A stretch of DNA of 64,000 nucleotides. It comes from Anaerolineaceae bacterium UBA5211 (GTDB lineage: Bacteria > Chloroflexota > Anaerolineae > Anaerolineales > Anaerolineaceae). Where the stretch lies: NCBI GenBank assembly GCA_002412595.1, contig DHVJ01000038.1, forward strand, positions 43,953-107,952, given 5' to 3'. The position numbers were made by a program, and so were the translations under genes. The notes beneath the pieces were generated by a model. It was not told where the DNA came from, made no database searches, and saw nothing but the letters and a program-made list of their open reading frames with translations. This document shows positions 7,406 through 16,356 of the stretch, in pieces; the first letter of the stretch is position 1, and every line of letters starts with the position of its first letter.

Positions 7406-10306
7406 ATGACCCAAGATAAAATCCGGGTGGTTGGCGCCCGCGAACACAATTTAAAAAATATCACCGTCGAGATCCCGCGCGACAAGTTCGTGGTCATCAC
7501 GGGCTTGTCCGGCTCCGGCAAGAGCTCGCTGGCGTTCGATACCATTTTTGCCGAAGGCCAGCGCCGCTACGTGGAATCGTTGTCCGCTTACGCGCGCCAA
7601 TTCCTCGGCCAGATGAACAAACCCGACGTGGATTACATCGAAGGGCTTTCTCCGGCCGTCTCGATTGACCAGAAGGCCACTTCACGCAATCCGCGCTCCA
7701 CCGTCGGAACGGTCACAGAGGTATATGACTACCTCAGACTGTTATTTGCGCGCGTAGGCGTGCCGCACTGCCCCATCTGCGGCCGCGAAGTTGTCAAGCA
7801 GTCCGCCCAGGAAATCGTGGATATCATTTCGCACCTGCCGCAGGATGCCCGCCTGCTGATCATGGCGCCTATTATTCGCGGGCGCAAAGGGACTTACCAG
7901 GCTGTCTTTGAAGAAATCCGCAAAGCCGGTTTTCTGCGCGTACGCGCCGACGGTCAAGTTTATGGGTTGGACGAAGAAATCGAGCTGGATCGTTATAAAA
8001 TTCACAACATCGAAGCAGTGGTGGACCGTTTGGTAATCCAATCATCCGAAAATGAGGCAGACCAAAAAGCCTTCCTCAGCCGTCTGACTGATTCGGTAGA
8101 AACAGCGCTCAAATTTGGTGAGGGACGCATTATCGTGCAGGGCCTTTCCAGCGACCCGCCTGCCGACTTGTTCTATTCGGAACACCTTTCCTGTCCGGAG
8201 CACGGTGTCAGTCTTCCAGAGATTGAGCCGCGCAACTTCTCATTCAACACACCGCACGGCGCCTGCCCCACCTGCCAGGGATTGGGCATCAAACAGGAAA
8301 TCGATCCAGACCTGCTTATCCCGGATAAAGAATTATCCTTCAACAACGGCGCCATCGTCGCCATGGAATGGAACGACGCACGCGACCAGGGTAAATACTA
8401 CTGGCAAATGCTTTCGTCTGCGGCCAAAGCCTATAAAGTCAACCTGGATACACCGGTTGGCGAGCTGCCGGAAGAAAAATTGAATATCATCCTATACGGA
8501 ACGGGCAGCCAGGAAGTTGAAATGGATCTGCGCAGCGCAGATAACCGCCGCACTACGCTGAAAACCAAGTTCGAAGGGGTTATCCCCAACCTGATGCGGC
8601 GCTTCCGAGAGACCAATTCCGAATATATCCGCAGCAAGATCCAGGAATTCATGAGCGACCAGCCCTGCCCGGATTGCAATGGCGAACGGCTGCGGCCGGA
8701 ATCGTTGGCTGTCACCGTGGACGGCAAGAACATCATGGAAGTCACCGGCTGGCCGGTGGAACGCAGCCTGCCGTGGATTGTGAAGATCATGGGGGAGGAT
8801 TCCCCCCTGAATGAACGCGACCGGGCCATTTCGGAACGTGTCCTGAAAGAAATTAACGACCGGCTGGGATTTCTGGTCAATGTCGGCTTGGGCTATCTGA
8901 CGCTGAAACGCTCGGCTGCCACGCTATCCGGCGGTGAAGCCCAGCGCATCCGTCTGGCCACCCAAATCGGCTCCAAGCTGATGGGCGTGCTGTACGTACT
9001 GGATGAACCTTCCATCGGCCTGCACCCGCGCGACAATGCCCGCTTGCTGGCCACATTGAAAGAGCTGCGCGATCAGGGCAACACCGTTTTGGTAGTGGAG
9101 CACGATGAGGAAACCATCCGCAGCGCAGACTGGATCGTTGATCTGGGTCCGGGGGCAGGCGAACACGGCGGCGAGATCATCGCCGAAGGACCCGTGGATG
9201 TCATCCTGAACAGCCCCAAATCGCTTACCGGTGCGTATATGTCGCGGCGCATGACCGTTCCAATGCCCGAACAGAGGCGCCTGGGTAACGGCAAACATTT
9301 AACCATTATCGGCGCTACAGCCAACAACCTGAAAAACCTGGATGTAGAAATTCCGCTGGGCAAGCTGGTGTGCATCACCGGCGTCAGCGGTTCGGGCAAA
9401 TCCTCGCTGATGGTGGATGTGCTCTATCAAGCCCTGGCACACGAACTGAACCACGCGCACACCAACCCGGGCGGCTATGAACGTATTGAAGGCATCCAGC
9501 ACCTCGACAAGATCATCAACATAGACCAATCTCCCATTGGGCGTACTCCGCGTTCCAACCCGGGCACCTACACGGGCGTGTGGGACGAAGTGCGTAAGCT
9601 GTTCGCGGAACTGCCCGAAAGCAAAATGCGCGGTTACACCAGCGGGCGTTTTTCATTCAACGTACACGGCGGGCGCTGCGAAGCCTGCCAGGGGCATGGG
9701 CAATTAAAGATCGAAATGCAATTTCTGCCGGACGTGTACGTGCCCTGCGATGTGTGCCATGGCGCGCGCTTCAACCGTGAGACCTTGCAGGTGAAATATA
9801 AGGGATTGACGATTTCGGACGTGCTGAACCTGACCGTGGACAGTGCCATGGAGTTCTTTGCCAATATTCCGCGTATTGTGAACAAACTGGATACGCTGCA
9901 AGATGTCGGCCTGGGCTACATCCGCGTGGGGCAGTCCGCGACCACTCTTTCGGGCGGTGAAGCCCAGCGCATCAAACTCTCGCGCGAACTCTCGCGCCGC
10001 GCCACCGGCAAGACCCTGTACGTATTAGACGAACCTTCCGTGGGTTTGCATGCCGCCGATGTGCATAAACTGGTGGAAGTGCTGCAGCGCCTGGTGGACG
10101 CGGGTAATTCGGTGCTGATCATTGAGCACAACCTGGACATCATCAAGACCGCCGATTACATCATCGATCTGGGTCCAGAAGGCGGTGACCGCGGCGGCGA
10201 ATTGGTTGCCGAGGGAACACCCGAAGAGGTTTGCGAGAACCAATCTTCCTATACCGGCCAGGTACTGAAGGATTACTTCAAAGATTACTATAATAAAAAA
10301 TGTTGA
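7406..10306 (+). CDS. uvrA: Excinuclease ABC subunit A
   Basis: DNA damage recognition ATPase of nucleotide excision repair. Works as a dimer that loads UvrB. At 966 aa it is full length. It has two ABC ATPase halves: Walker A GLSGSGKSS at residues 33-41 and GVSGSGKSS in the second half; signature LSGGEAQRI appears twice; zinc-binding CPIC and CxxC pairs are present, including CEACQGHG and CDVCHGARF. AAGAGG precedes the ATG. Two TATAAT boxes lie upstream (7353-7358 and 7371-7376), either of which may be the -10. Followed by its own terminator, so it is monocistronic. No LexA box is evident to me in the upstream region. Confidence 0.97.
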   Translation: MTQDKIRVVGAREHNLKNITVEIPRDKFVVITGLSGSGKSSLAFDTIFAEGQRRYVESLSAYARQFLGQMNKPDVDYIEGLSPAVSIDQKATSRNPRSTVGTVTEVYDYLRLLFARVGVPHCPICGREVVKQSAQEIVDIISHLPQDARLLIMAPIIRGRKGTYQAVFEEIRKAGFLRVRADGQVYGLDEEIELDRYKIHNIEAVVDRLVIQSSENEADQKAFLSRLTDSVETALKFGEGRIIVQGLSSDPPADLFYSEHLSCPEHGVSLPEIEPRNFSFNTPHGACPTCQGLGIKQEIDPDLLIPDKELSFNNGAIVAMEWNDARDQGKYYWQMLSSAAKAYKVNLDTPVGELPEEKLNIILYGTGSQEVEMDLRSADNRRTTLKTKFEGVIPNLMRRFRETNSEYIRSKIQEFMSDQPCPDCNGERLRPESLAVTVDGKNIMEVTGWPVERSLPWIVKIMGEDSPLNERDRAISERVLKEINDRLGFLVNVGLGYLTLKRSAATLSGGEAQRIRLATQIGSKLMGVLYVLDEPSIGLHPRDNARLLATLKELRDQGNTVLVVEHDEETIRSADWIVDLGPGAGEHGGEIIAEGPVDVILNSPKSLTGAYMSRRMTVPMPEQRRLGNGKHLTIIGATANNLKNLDVEIPLGKLVCITGVSGSGKSSLMVDVLYQALAHELNHAHTNPGGYERIEGIQHLDKIINIDQSPIGRTPRSNPGTYTGVWDEVRKLFAELPESKMRGYTSGRFSFNVHGGRCEACQGHGQLKIEMQFLPDVYVPCDVCHGARFNRETLQVKYKGLTISDVLNLTVDSAMEFFANIPRIVNKLDTLQDVGLGYIRVGQSATTLSGGEAQRIKLSRELSRRATGKTLYVLDEPSVGLHAADVHKLVEVLQRLVDAGNSVLIIEHNLDIIKTADYIIDLGPEGGDRGGELVAEGTPEEVCENQSSYTGQVLKDYFKDYYNKKC

Positions 10307-10365
10307 TCATTTTCTTCATGTAAGGCAGTCAACCAGCCAGATCAAAACATCACGAAATTAAAAGC

Positions 10366-10398
10366 ACAAAGCCATTCAGTGAATGGCTTTGTATTTTT
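10366..10398 (+). terminator. Rho-independent terminator after uvrA
   Basis: Perfect 12-bp stem (ACAAAGCCATTC / GAATGGCTTTGT) with a 3-nt loop, then ATTTTTT. Confidence 0.93.
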
Positions 10399-10411
10399 TA
10401 CACAAGTAGAG

Positions 10412-10440
10412 TTGAAAACCAATCCTATTTTCTATATAAT
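10412..10440 (+). promoter_or_regulatory. Sigma-70-type promoter of the ubiquitin-like/SBP fusion gene
   Basis: TTGAAA (10412-10417), 17-bp spacer, TATAAT (10435-10440). Expected start near 10447 gives a 5' leader of about 108 nt in which I see no clear structure. Confidence 0.75.
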
Positions 10441-10554
10441 GAGTACGGGGAATAAACTAGATAATATCCCTCTTATACCTTTCAATAGCTTGCCTCCGTC
10501 GTCCCCCATTTAATTTATTTTATCAATATTAACCAAAAAAAGGGAGAGATAATC

Positions 10555-12384
10555 GTGTCTATACTTCAGATAGATTTACATGATGTCATTAATAAACGGC
10601 GCTTATGGGTCACTTTGCGAGATAATTTGCCAATTCAAGACCTGGTTCAGATACTGGTTATGGATCTGGAATTACCACAAGGCGAATATGAATTGTCAGA
10701 AGAGGAATCCGGACAAAAGTTACCACTGGATTCCACATTGAAAAAAGAGGGTATTCAGGATGGAAGCCAGCTACGTTTGAAAATGGAAAAGAAAGCTCCA
10801 ACGGTCATACCTGTCCCAATCATCTCCGGCGGGAAGGTTTCTGCTGAAAGCCCTCCTGAAGGCCAGTCGCAGAACCTGAAAGGTAAAAAGTCGGACAAAT
10901 CACGAAGCGCACCGCCAAAATCCGAGACACCTGCAAAAGAAAAATCACCCGAAGAAACAGGGAAACCGCGAAAGAGGAAATATCCGCAAGACCAATACCG
11001 GCCACCGACTGGCCCCGCTCATCGACCGGGCAAACCCGACCCAACCGTTAATTTCTGGCACCGTCCCTTCCACCAACCGCCGTTCTTAAGATGGATTCCG
11101 GTATCGTTATGGTTTTACGTAAGGCCTATTCTGATCCTAATCCTCATTCTAGTCATGATCTTGTGCTTTATCTTTGGGCAGTGCGTCTGCTGCTGTCAAG
11201 GCACAACCGCTACGACTGCTCCTTCACCAGGTTCGAATTCTTCCAATGGACAGGAAGATGCGGGGAGCATGCAAAAAGCTGCCGAAGAGCAACCAACAAA
11301 TTTCGAAAATCTACCGGAAGAAATCATTTTTACATACGAAAATAATAATTTGTATGAGGCTTACACTTCCGGAAATTACTCGTACGACACGGAGGAGGTT
11401 TTAGACGCTCCTAAGTTTCCAGACATTACGGAGACACTCACCAGGGATGAGATCGCGGTCGTGCGCGTCGCCCCGGTAGATGATCCCAATAATGAACATG
11501 AGCTGATTCTGATTGCCATCAACGAAGCTATCGATCCTGTGAGCGGTTATTCCCTATTCCGCGTCAAAGATATCGAAAGCGGAGTGGAATATGTCGGCCG
11601 AGTAAAGGAAGGTACCGATACTGTGGAAATCTATGATGACAGCCGCCAGGAAAATAAATGGACGCAAATCAACCTGCGTGAACTGAAATTGTACGAACCG
11701 ACCGAGGGCTGTTGGTACTTCACCGCTTTTCTGGCTTTGAATATCAACACACCGCCTCTGGACAATCTGGATTTACGCCGAGCGTTGCTCTATAGTTTCG
11801 ATGCGCAAACCATCCTGGAAGCCTCCGGCATCGATACTGCGAACATCGCCTCTACATTCATCCCAACTGGAACACTTCAAATGGAAAATCTTGATCCGAA
11901 TGCTATAAACGGACGTTTTTACGACCCTGAGATTGCCCAAAGCTATTTTCAATCCGCCCAAAACGCTTCCGCGCTATTCAACCCGGATTTTCTTGAGATC
12001 TTTTATTATGAGAGTTGTGAGGGGATGGGGAGCGAAGCTATGTTGATGATTCAAAACTGGTCCGGGGATCTGGGGATCAATGGCAGCGCCATCAGTGAGG
12101 CATATGATTTCCATTTCAATACGCCGATTGAAGGCTCCGGACGTATGCTTTCCTATACCACCTACGGGCATTCCAACATATACAGTTTCTATCGTCACGC
12201 AATTGAGAGCGGAAGCATCATGTTACCGGCAGAAGCCGAAACACAGCTAATCGATCTCCTGGCAAATTATGCTTATGAAAGCGACCTCCAAATGAAAACA
12301 ATGTATGTTGATGAGATGGAGAAGTTGGTACTCGAAGAGTACGCCGTCGCAATCCCGCTATATTACTTTCAAAGCTGTTATTGA
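10555..12384 (+). CDS. Membrane protein joining a ubiquitin-like (YukD-type) domain to a solute-binding-protein-like domain
   Basis: A 609-aa protein starting at GTG with AGGGAGAG in front. Residues 1-80 look like a beta-grasp domain of the YukD/EsaB ubiquitin-like type: strand, helix around DLVQILVMDLEL, then a LPLDSTLKKEGIQDG-LRL block that matches the end of a ubiquitin fold. Residues 81-175 are a Lys/Pro-rich, low-complexity linker. Residues 178-212 form one transmembrane helix ending in a Cys-rich CVCCCQG. The outside part has a Ser/Gly/Thr linker, an unassigned beta-rich region (about 250-385), and residues 385-609 resemble lobe II of family-5 (OppA-type) solute-binding proteins, with NINTPPLDNLDLRRALLYSF and an IPTG block. 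The N-terminal lobe of a normal SBP is absent. No transporter genes adjoin it. The role is unknown; a sensor joining an outside ligand domain to an inside ubiquitin-like domain is an inference. Confidence 0.75.
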   Translation: MSILQIDLHDVINKRRLWVTLRDNLPIQDLVQILVMDLELPQGEYELSEEESGQKLPLDSTLKKEGIQDGSQLRLKMEKKAPTVIPVPIISGGKVSAESPPEGQSQNLKGKKSDKSRSAPPKSETPAKEKSPEETGKPRKRKYPQDQYRPPTGPAHRPGKPDPTVNFWHRPFHQPPFLRWIPVSLWFYVRPILILILILVMILCFIFGQCVCCCQGTTATTAPSPGSNSSNGQEDAGSMQKAAEEQPTNFENLPEEIIFTYENNNLYEAYTSGNYSYDTEEVLDAPKFPDITETLTRDEIAVVRVAPVDDPNNEHELILIAINEAIDPVSGYSLFRVKDIESGVEYVGRVKEGTDTVEIYDDSRQENKWTQINLRELKLYEPTEGCWYFTAFLALNINTPPLDNLDLRRALLYSFDAQTILEASGIDTANIASTFIPTGTLQMENLDPNAINGRFYDPEIAQSYFQSAQNASALFNPDFLEIFYYESCEGMGSEAMLMIQNWSGDLGINGSAISEAYDFHFNTPIEGSGRMLSYTTYGHSNIYSFYRHAIESGSIMLPAEAETQLIDLLANYAYESDLQMKTMYVDEMEKLVLEEYAVAIPLYYFQSCY

Positions 12385-12471
12385 AGTGTTACAAAAGATG
12401 TAAAAACACACTCCCTAGATTATCAGCGTCGATAGAATAACTCAAAATAATATATTAACCCGTACACTACT

Positions 12472-12506
12472 ACCCCATTTCAAAAATTACCCGAGATGGG
12501 GTTTTT
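12472..12506 (+). terminator. Probable rho-independent terminator
   Basis: 7-bp stem ACCCCAT / ATGGGGT with a 17-nt loop and five Ts, about 90 nt after the fusion gene. The long loop makes it weaker than the others. Confidence 0.6.
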
Positions 12507-12578
12507 CAATCCCAAAAAGACCATTTTCGCAACCATTTCCCTTATCCTGCGTAAATCATTGTGGAGATAAAAACAGGA

Positions 12579-13688
12579 ATGAATTCAACCGACACAACCA
12601 TCAAGCCTAAACCACTGAACTACACCGAATGGTTCAACGAACATTTCAACATCGGGCTCAAGCAGGCTACCAAGTTCAGCCTGAATAACCCGCGTAAAGC
12701 CATCTTCTTTGGCAATAAAATTGTGCGGTTCTATTTCGCCAGCCGCCGCAGAAAAGGTTGGAAGGACAAGGGTGTGCAGGTACCGCCGATGTTGATCTAC
12801 AGCATCACCAACCAATGCAACCTGGATTGCAACGGCTGTTATGCCAAAATATTGCACACTTCCGAAAAAGGAGAGTTTAACGCCCAGAAGTTTTCACAGG
12901 TCATCCAACAGGCAGATGAAATCGGTGTTTCTTACATCCTGCTGGCCGGCGGGGAACCCTTTATGCGCAGTGAACTGCTGGATGTTACAGCTGCCCATCC
13001 CAACATCATCTTCACGCCCTTCACCAACGGCATGTTGGTGACCGAAGACCACATCCGGCGCCTGCAAAAGCAGCCGCACGTAATTCCGATTGTCAGCTTT
13101 GAAGGTTATGAGTTGGAGACGGACAAACGCCGCGGTCAGGGCGTGTATGATAACGGCTTCGAGCTGATCCAGCGCTTCCAACAGGACGGCATCTATTACG
13201 GCGTTTCAGTCACCACCACGCATGATAATTTCGAAACCGTTATCGACCCGAAATTTATTGAGCGCCTGGTTGATTTGGGCTGCAAAGTCTTCTTTTTCAT
13301 AAACTACGTGCCAGTTGCTCCCGGAACGGACGATATGGTCATGAGTGTGCCGCAGGTGAACGAACTCAACCGCATCCTGGAAGAATGCCGGCGCGAATAC
13401 CCGGCGCTGTTCCTGGCTTTCCCGGGCAGCGAGATCGATTTCGGCGGCTGCCTGGCAGCCGGCAAGGGTTTTGTGCACATCAATGCCGAGGGCGACGTGG
13501 AACCTTGCCCCTTCTCTCCCTATACGGATGCCAGTTTGCGCGACATGCCCTTGATTGAAGCGCTGAAATCGCCATTGCTGAATGCCATCCGCGAAAATGA
13601 TTTCCGCCTGGATGAATCCAACGGGATTTGCGCGCTGTGGCAAAACCGTGAATGGGTGGCGGACCTGGCTCCGACAGAATCCGTTTAA
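12579..13688 (+). CDS. Radical SAM protein with SPASM-like C-terminal region
   Basis: A 369-aa enzyme with the radical SAM CxxxCxxC motif as CNLDCNGC (Cys80, 84, 87 from this start) and a GGEPF loop that contacts SAM. The C-terminal region has cysteines in GGCLAAG, VEPCPF and GICALW contexts, consistent with a further Fe-S cluster as in SPASM/twitch domains. The N-terminus (residues 1-60) is a basic helical extension. The substrate is not apparent: there is no precursor peptide or obvious partner gene nearby. I prefer ATG 12579; an in-frame GTG at 12561 is possible, but the GGAG inside it fits as ribosome binding site for the ATG. It is a single-gene unit with terminators on both sides. Confidence 0.82.
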   Translation: MNSTDTTIKPKPLNYTEWFNEHFNIGLKQATKFSLNNPRKAIFFGNKIVRFYFASRRRKGWKDKGVQVPPMLIYSITNQCNLDCNGCYAKILHTSEKGEFNAQKFSQVIQQADEIGVSYILLAGGEPFMRSELLDVTAAHPNIIFTPFTNGMLVTEDHIRRLQKQPHVIPIVSFEGYELETDKRRGQGVYDNGFELIQRFQQDGIYYGVSVTTTHDNFETVIDPKFIERLVDLGCKVFFFINYVPVAPGTDDMVMSVPQVNELNRILEECRREYPALFLAFPGSEIDFGGCLAAGKGFVHINAEGDVEPCPFSPYTDASLRDMPLIEALKSPLLNAIRENDFRLDESNGICALWQNREWVADLAPTESV

Positions 13689-13706
13689 CATGTTTTCTTC
13701 ATACGC

Positions 13707-13748
13707 TCCCCAGGCTCGCGCCCTCCGCATTGCCTGGGGAATGTTTTT
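13707..13748 (+). terminator. Rho-independent terminator after the radical SAM gene
   Basis: 9-bp stem (TCCCCAGGC / GCCTGGGGA) followed by ATGTTTTT, starting 18 nt after the stop codon. Confidence 0.82.
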
Positions 13749-13769
13749 GGGGGGGATGATTAACCACCA

Positions 13770-14313
13770 TCAGTGTCATCCTGATGAACGCAGTGAGTGA
13801 TCGCGTAGCATTCCCGCGGGGAAAGGATCTCGGACAGACATACAAAAGATCAATTACAGCCGGCAATTTATTTAACCACAGATACACACTGATAAACACT
13901 GATCGGTTACCTCCCACCTGATCTTCACTAAGGCAATAAGCAAGAATACTATCTACAATTTACCTCCTTTGGTGTCATCGTGAGCCCTGCAAATGCCGGA
14001 TTGTTCGCGAAGTATCCCTAATCAAAGACTGGAAATGAGAATAATTTAGCAACTCGAAAAGGTACGCATATGAATCACCGATTGGATTGCGCCGCGCAGT
14101 AATTCGGAATCATACAGCTGAGATTGCTTCGCTTCGCTCGCAATGACATAAGAAAGGAATATCCTTGCTAACGCAAGGCGAAAGGATCTCGGCTGGAATT
14201 CCATAGACCTTTGGAATATTCACCATCATTAGAAGATATGGCGGGAATGGATTTCCGCCCTACAGTTTGGCATTCTCAAAAAATAAAGGTCCCTTCGACA
14301 AGCTCAAGGAGCT
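13770..14313. repeat. Gene-free block of degenerate dispersed intergenic repeats
   Basis: No credible gene lies in this 0.6-kb stretch. It is a patchwork of pieces that look like bacterial interspersed repeats. Pieces: 13772-13833 and 14158-14192, both ending in GAAAGGATCTCGG; 13971-14018, opening TGTCATCGTGAG; 14120-14150, with GCTTCGCTTCGCTCGC inside an ATTGC/GCAAT hairpin and ending in AATGACATA; 13872-13904, an ACCACAGATACACACTGATA piece with the ACTGATAAACACTGAT echo; 14240-14260, a short inverted repeat GGCGGGAAT / ATTTCCGCC; and 14288-14313, CCCTTCGACAAGCTCAAGGAGCT. The first, third and fourth look like variants of one family, the GTCAT-CCTGAGCGAAG-CGAAGGATCT type seen in many environmental genomes. 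Whether copies exist elsewhere in this genome cannot be tested here. Confidence 0.6.
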
Positions 14314-14327
14314 TTATCGATTAAACG

Positions 14328-14348
14328 AAAAAGCCCTTGCGGGCTTTT
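14328..14348 (-). terminator. Terminator of tRNA-Glu transcript
   Basis: 8-bp stem AAAAGCCC / GGGCTTTT with a GCAA tetraloop on the minus strand and a run of Ts, 14 nt after the tRNA. Confidence 0.85.
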
Positions 14349-14361
14349 CTTTCGGACCAGG

Positions 14362-14434
14362 TGCCCCCATGGAGATTCGAACTCCAGTTTTAGCCTTGAA
14401 AGGGCTGCGTCCTAGTCCCCTAGACGATGGGGGC
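14362..14434 (-). tRNA. tRNA-Glu (anticodon TTC)
   Basis: 73-nt cloverleaf on the minus strand. Acceptor arms GCCCCCA and TGGGGGC pair fully, with discriminator A. The anticodon arm is AGCC-CTTTCAA-GGCT with TTC in the middle of the loop. The T arm has GGAGTTCGAATCTCC. The 3' CCA is not encoded (the sequence continues CCT). Confidence 0.96.
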
Positions 14435-14446
14435 ATCAAGGGTGAA

Positions 14447-14473
14447 ATTCTACCATGATTTTTTATTTTGCAA
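14447..14473 (-). promoter_or_regulatory. Putative promoter of tRNA-Glu
   Basis: On the minus strand TTGCAA (14468-14473) and TAGAAT (14447-14452) are separated by 15 bp, placing a start just before the tRNA 5' end. The spacer is short, so this is moderate evidence. Confidence 0.5.
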
Positions 14474-14498
14474 GAGGGTAATGGGCATCTTTTTTCAG

Positions 14499-14957
14499 TT
14501 ATTCTGCTACACGGGTTTGCCCTCCCCGGAAAGTCCAGTTCATATTCGCAATGTAATTCCATATGAACCCTGTTCCAGTCGCGATGACCTTCGCCAGGAT
14601 AAAACCCATTTGTGCATTGGGAAAAATCACTTCAAAGGGTTCTTCCAAGGTCACTAAAACAAATGTGTTAATCCCCAAGCCAATTAAGCTGACGATCAAA
14701 TACTGAACAAACTGAGTAGCGTAGGATTTATCCTGGGGTTTGGAAAAAGTCCATTGCCTGTTCCAGTAGAAATTATTAAACATGCCCAATGAGGCAGAGC
14801 AAATATTGGCAATCACAGTCGGCCAATCCCAACTTTTTAAAACAAAAAGCAGGGAATAATCCAATACTGTGCCGGAAAGACCAACCAAAATAAATTTAGC
14901 AAAATATGAATAGCGGTTTATTGACGTATTTATTCTTGATAACTTGTTTTTTTTCAT
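14499..14957 (-). CDS. GtrA-family membrane protein
   Basis: A 152-aa protein with four hydrophobic segments. The family hallmarks are the two repeats NNFYWNRQWTF (around residue 60-70) and NYIANMNWTF near the C-terminus, which is the usual GtrA N-F-x-x-N/R-x-W-T-F motif. GtrA proteins help move polyprenyl-linked sugars, such as glucosyl-undecaprenyl phosphate, across the membrane, and are often paired with GT2 enzymes. Here it stands alone next to tRNA-Glu; GT2 genes that could supply its substrate are at 30.7 and 37.6 kb. The start ATG has no strong ribosome binding site. Confidence 0.88.
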   Translation of the reverse strand: MKKNKLSRINTSINRYSYFAKFILVGLSGTVLDYSLLFVLKSWDWPTVIANICSASLGMFNNFYWNRQWTFSKPQDKSYATQFVQYLIVSLIGLGINTFVLVTLEEPFEVIFPNAQMGFILAKVIATGTGFIWNYIANMNWTFRGGQTRVAE

Positions 14958-15233
14958 CGCACATAAGTTTATATAATTCCAGACAGATTGAGGAGTGCTT
15001 GCGATAATGAACAGTATGAAAAAGCCACGATTCCAACATCTGAAGGCATGACAATCGTCATATTAACGTTAATAACAGACCAGAAATGCACATCCTCCAT
15101 GATTTGTAAATAAATTCATAGAGTTTTTATTTTTTAATGTCTTTTATTTGACTTATGTTCTACGCCATGATAATATCAAAACAATCATCTGTACATTTTT
15201 CTGCACATTAACACATTTGTGAAAGGATTTATC

Positions 15234-16328
15234 ATGAAGACTATTGTTCTTATTTTTCGTTTTTTAGGACTCATATTGTTTGGAATCGCCGGTTTCTATT
15301 TAGGTGATTTTTTTATTGGAATTATTAATAATACGTTGAACTCTCTACCATATGCTATTGGGGGTTCTATTATTTTTGGCCTGCTCGGTTTCTGGGTTAT
15401 GCCATATATTTCCGTGTACCCGGTCAATTGGTTGCGCGCGTACTTATCCAAAATTTCCGGACCCACCTTAGTTGCTGCCTTAGTCGGCCTGGTCATCGGC
15501 CTCATCCTGGCAGCTTTGCTCTCCATTCCGATTTCTTTTCTACCAACACCCTTCAGCAGCGTACTGCCGGTGGTGGTTGTGGTCCTCTTTGCGTACTTAG
15601 GTATTACCATCGCTGTCAGTCGTCAGACGGATTTACGGGACGTTTTCAATTCCTCTAAACGCGGTCAGCGCGGTTCATCCTCTCAAGGAACGCCGGCTAA
15701 ATGGCAGCAGGAAAAATCCATTTTAATTGACACCAGTGTAATCATTGATGGGCGTATCGCCGATATTGCCCGCACTGGTTTTGTACCCGGTAATTTGATC
15801 ATCCCCCGCTTTGTGTTGAACGAGCTGCAATATATCGCCGATTCAGCCGAGAGTCTGCGCCGCCAACGCGGCCGGCGCGGCATGGAAGTGCTGTCCGAAC
15901 TGCAAAAAGACAGCAGCATCAACACCACCATCGCGGATATCGATGTAGAAGGTGTGCGAGAAGTGGACGAAAAATTAGTCATGCTGGCGCGCCAGATGCA
16001 AGCCCCCATTCTGACCAACGATTACAACCTCAACCGCGTGGCTGAATTGCAGGGCGTGAAAGTACTCAACATCAACGAATTAGCCAACGCAGTCAAATCC
16101 ATCCTGCTGCCCGGTGAGGCCTTACTGGTAAAAGTTATCCAGGAAGGCAAAGAACAGGGACAGGGCGTGGGTTACCTGGACGACGGCACCATGGTAGTCA
16201 TTGAAGACGGCAGGGAATTTATTGGTAAAGACATTGAAGTAGCTGTGACCAAGGTGCTTCAAACGGCTGCCGGACGTATGATCTTTTCCAAACCGGATAG
16301 CAGTAGCAATAATAATAGAGGTAAATAA
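15234..16328 (+). CDS. PIN/TRAM domain membrane protein (YacL-like)
   Basis: A 364-aa protein with four N-terminal transmembrane helices (about residues 1-120), a short basic linker, a PIN-type nuclease domain (about 150-270) beginning ILIDTSVIIDGRI with its first catalytic Asp, and other acidic positions in NEL, DEKL and TND contexts, then a TRAM domain (about 280-345) likely to bind RNA. The order is the same as in Bacillus YacL. The natural substrate of YacL-type PIN proteins is not known. I use ATG 15234, which has AAAGGA 6 nt upstream, and not the GTG at 15219. It is followed closely by cysS, with which it probably shares a transcript. Confidence 0.9.
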   Translation: MKTIVLIFRFLGLILFGIAGFYLGDFFIGIINNTLNSLPYAIGGSIIFGLLGFWVMPYISVYPVNWLRAYLSKISGPTLVAALVGLVIGLILAALLSIPISFLPTPFSSVLPVVVVVLFAYLGITIAVSRQTDLRDVFNSSKRGQRGSSSQGTPAKWQQEKSILIDTSVIIDGRIADIARTGFVPGNLIIPRFVLNELQYIADSAESLRRQRGRRGMEVLSELQKDSSINTTIADIDVEGVREVDEKLVMLARQMQAPILTNDYNLNRVAELQGVKVLNINELANAVKSILLPGEALLVKVIQEGKEQGQGVGYLDDGTMVVIEDGREFIGKDIEVAVTKVLQTAAGRMIFSKPDSSSNNNRGK

Positions 16329-16356
16329 TCAAACATTTCGTGTAAGGAGTAAGAGC

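Noticed and set aside
13770..14313. CRISPR array
   Set aside because: Pieces are of several kinds and unequal spacing, with no identical direct repeats of 25-40 bp.
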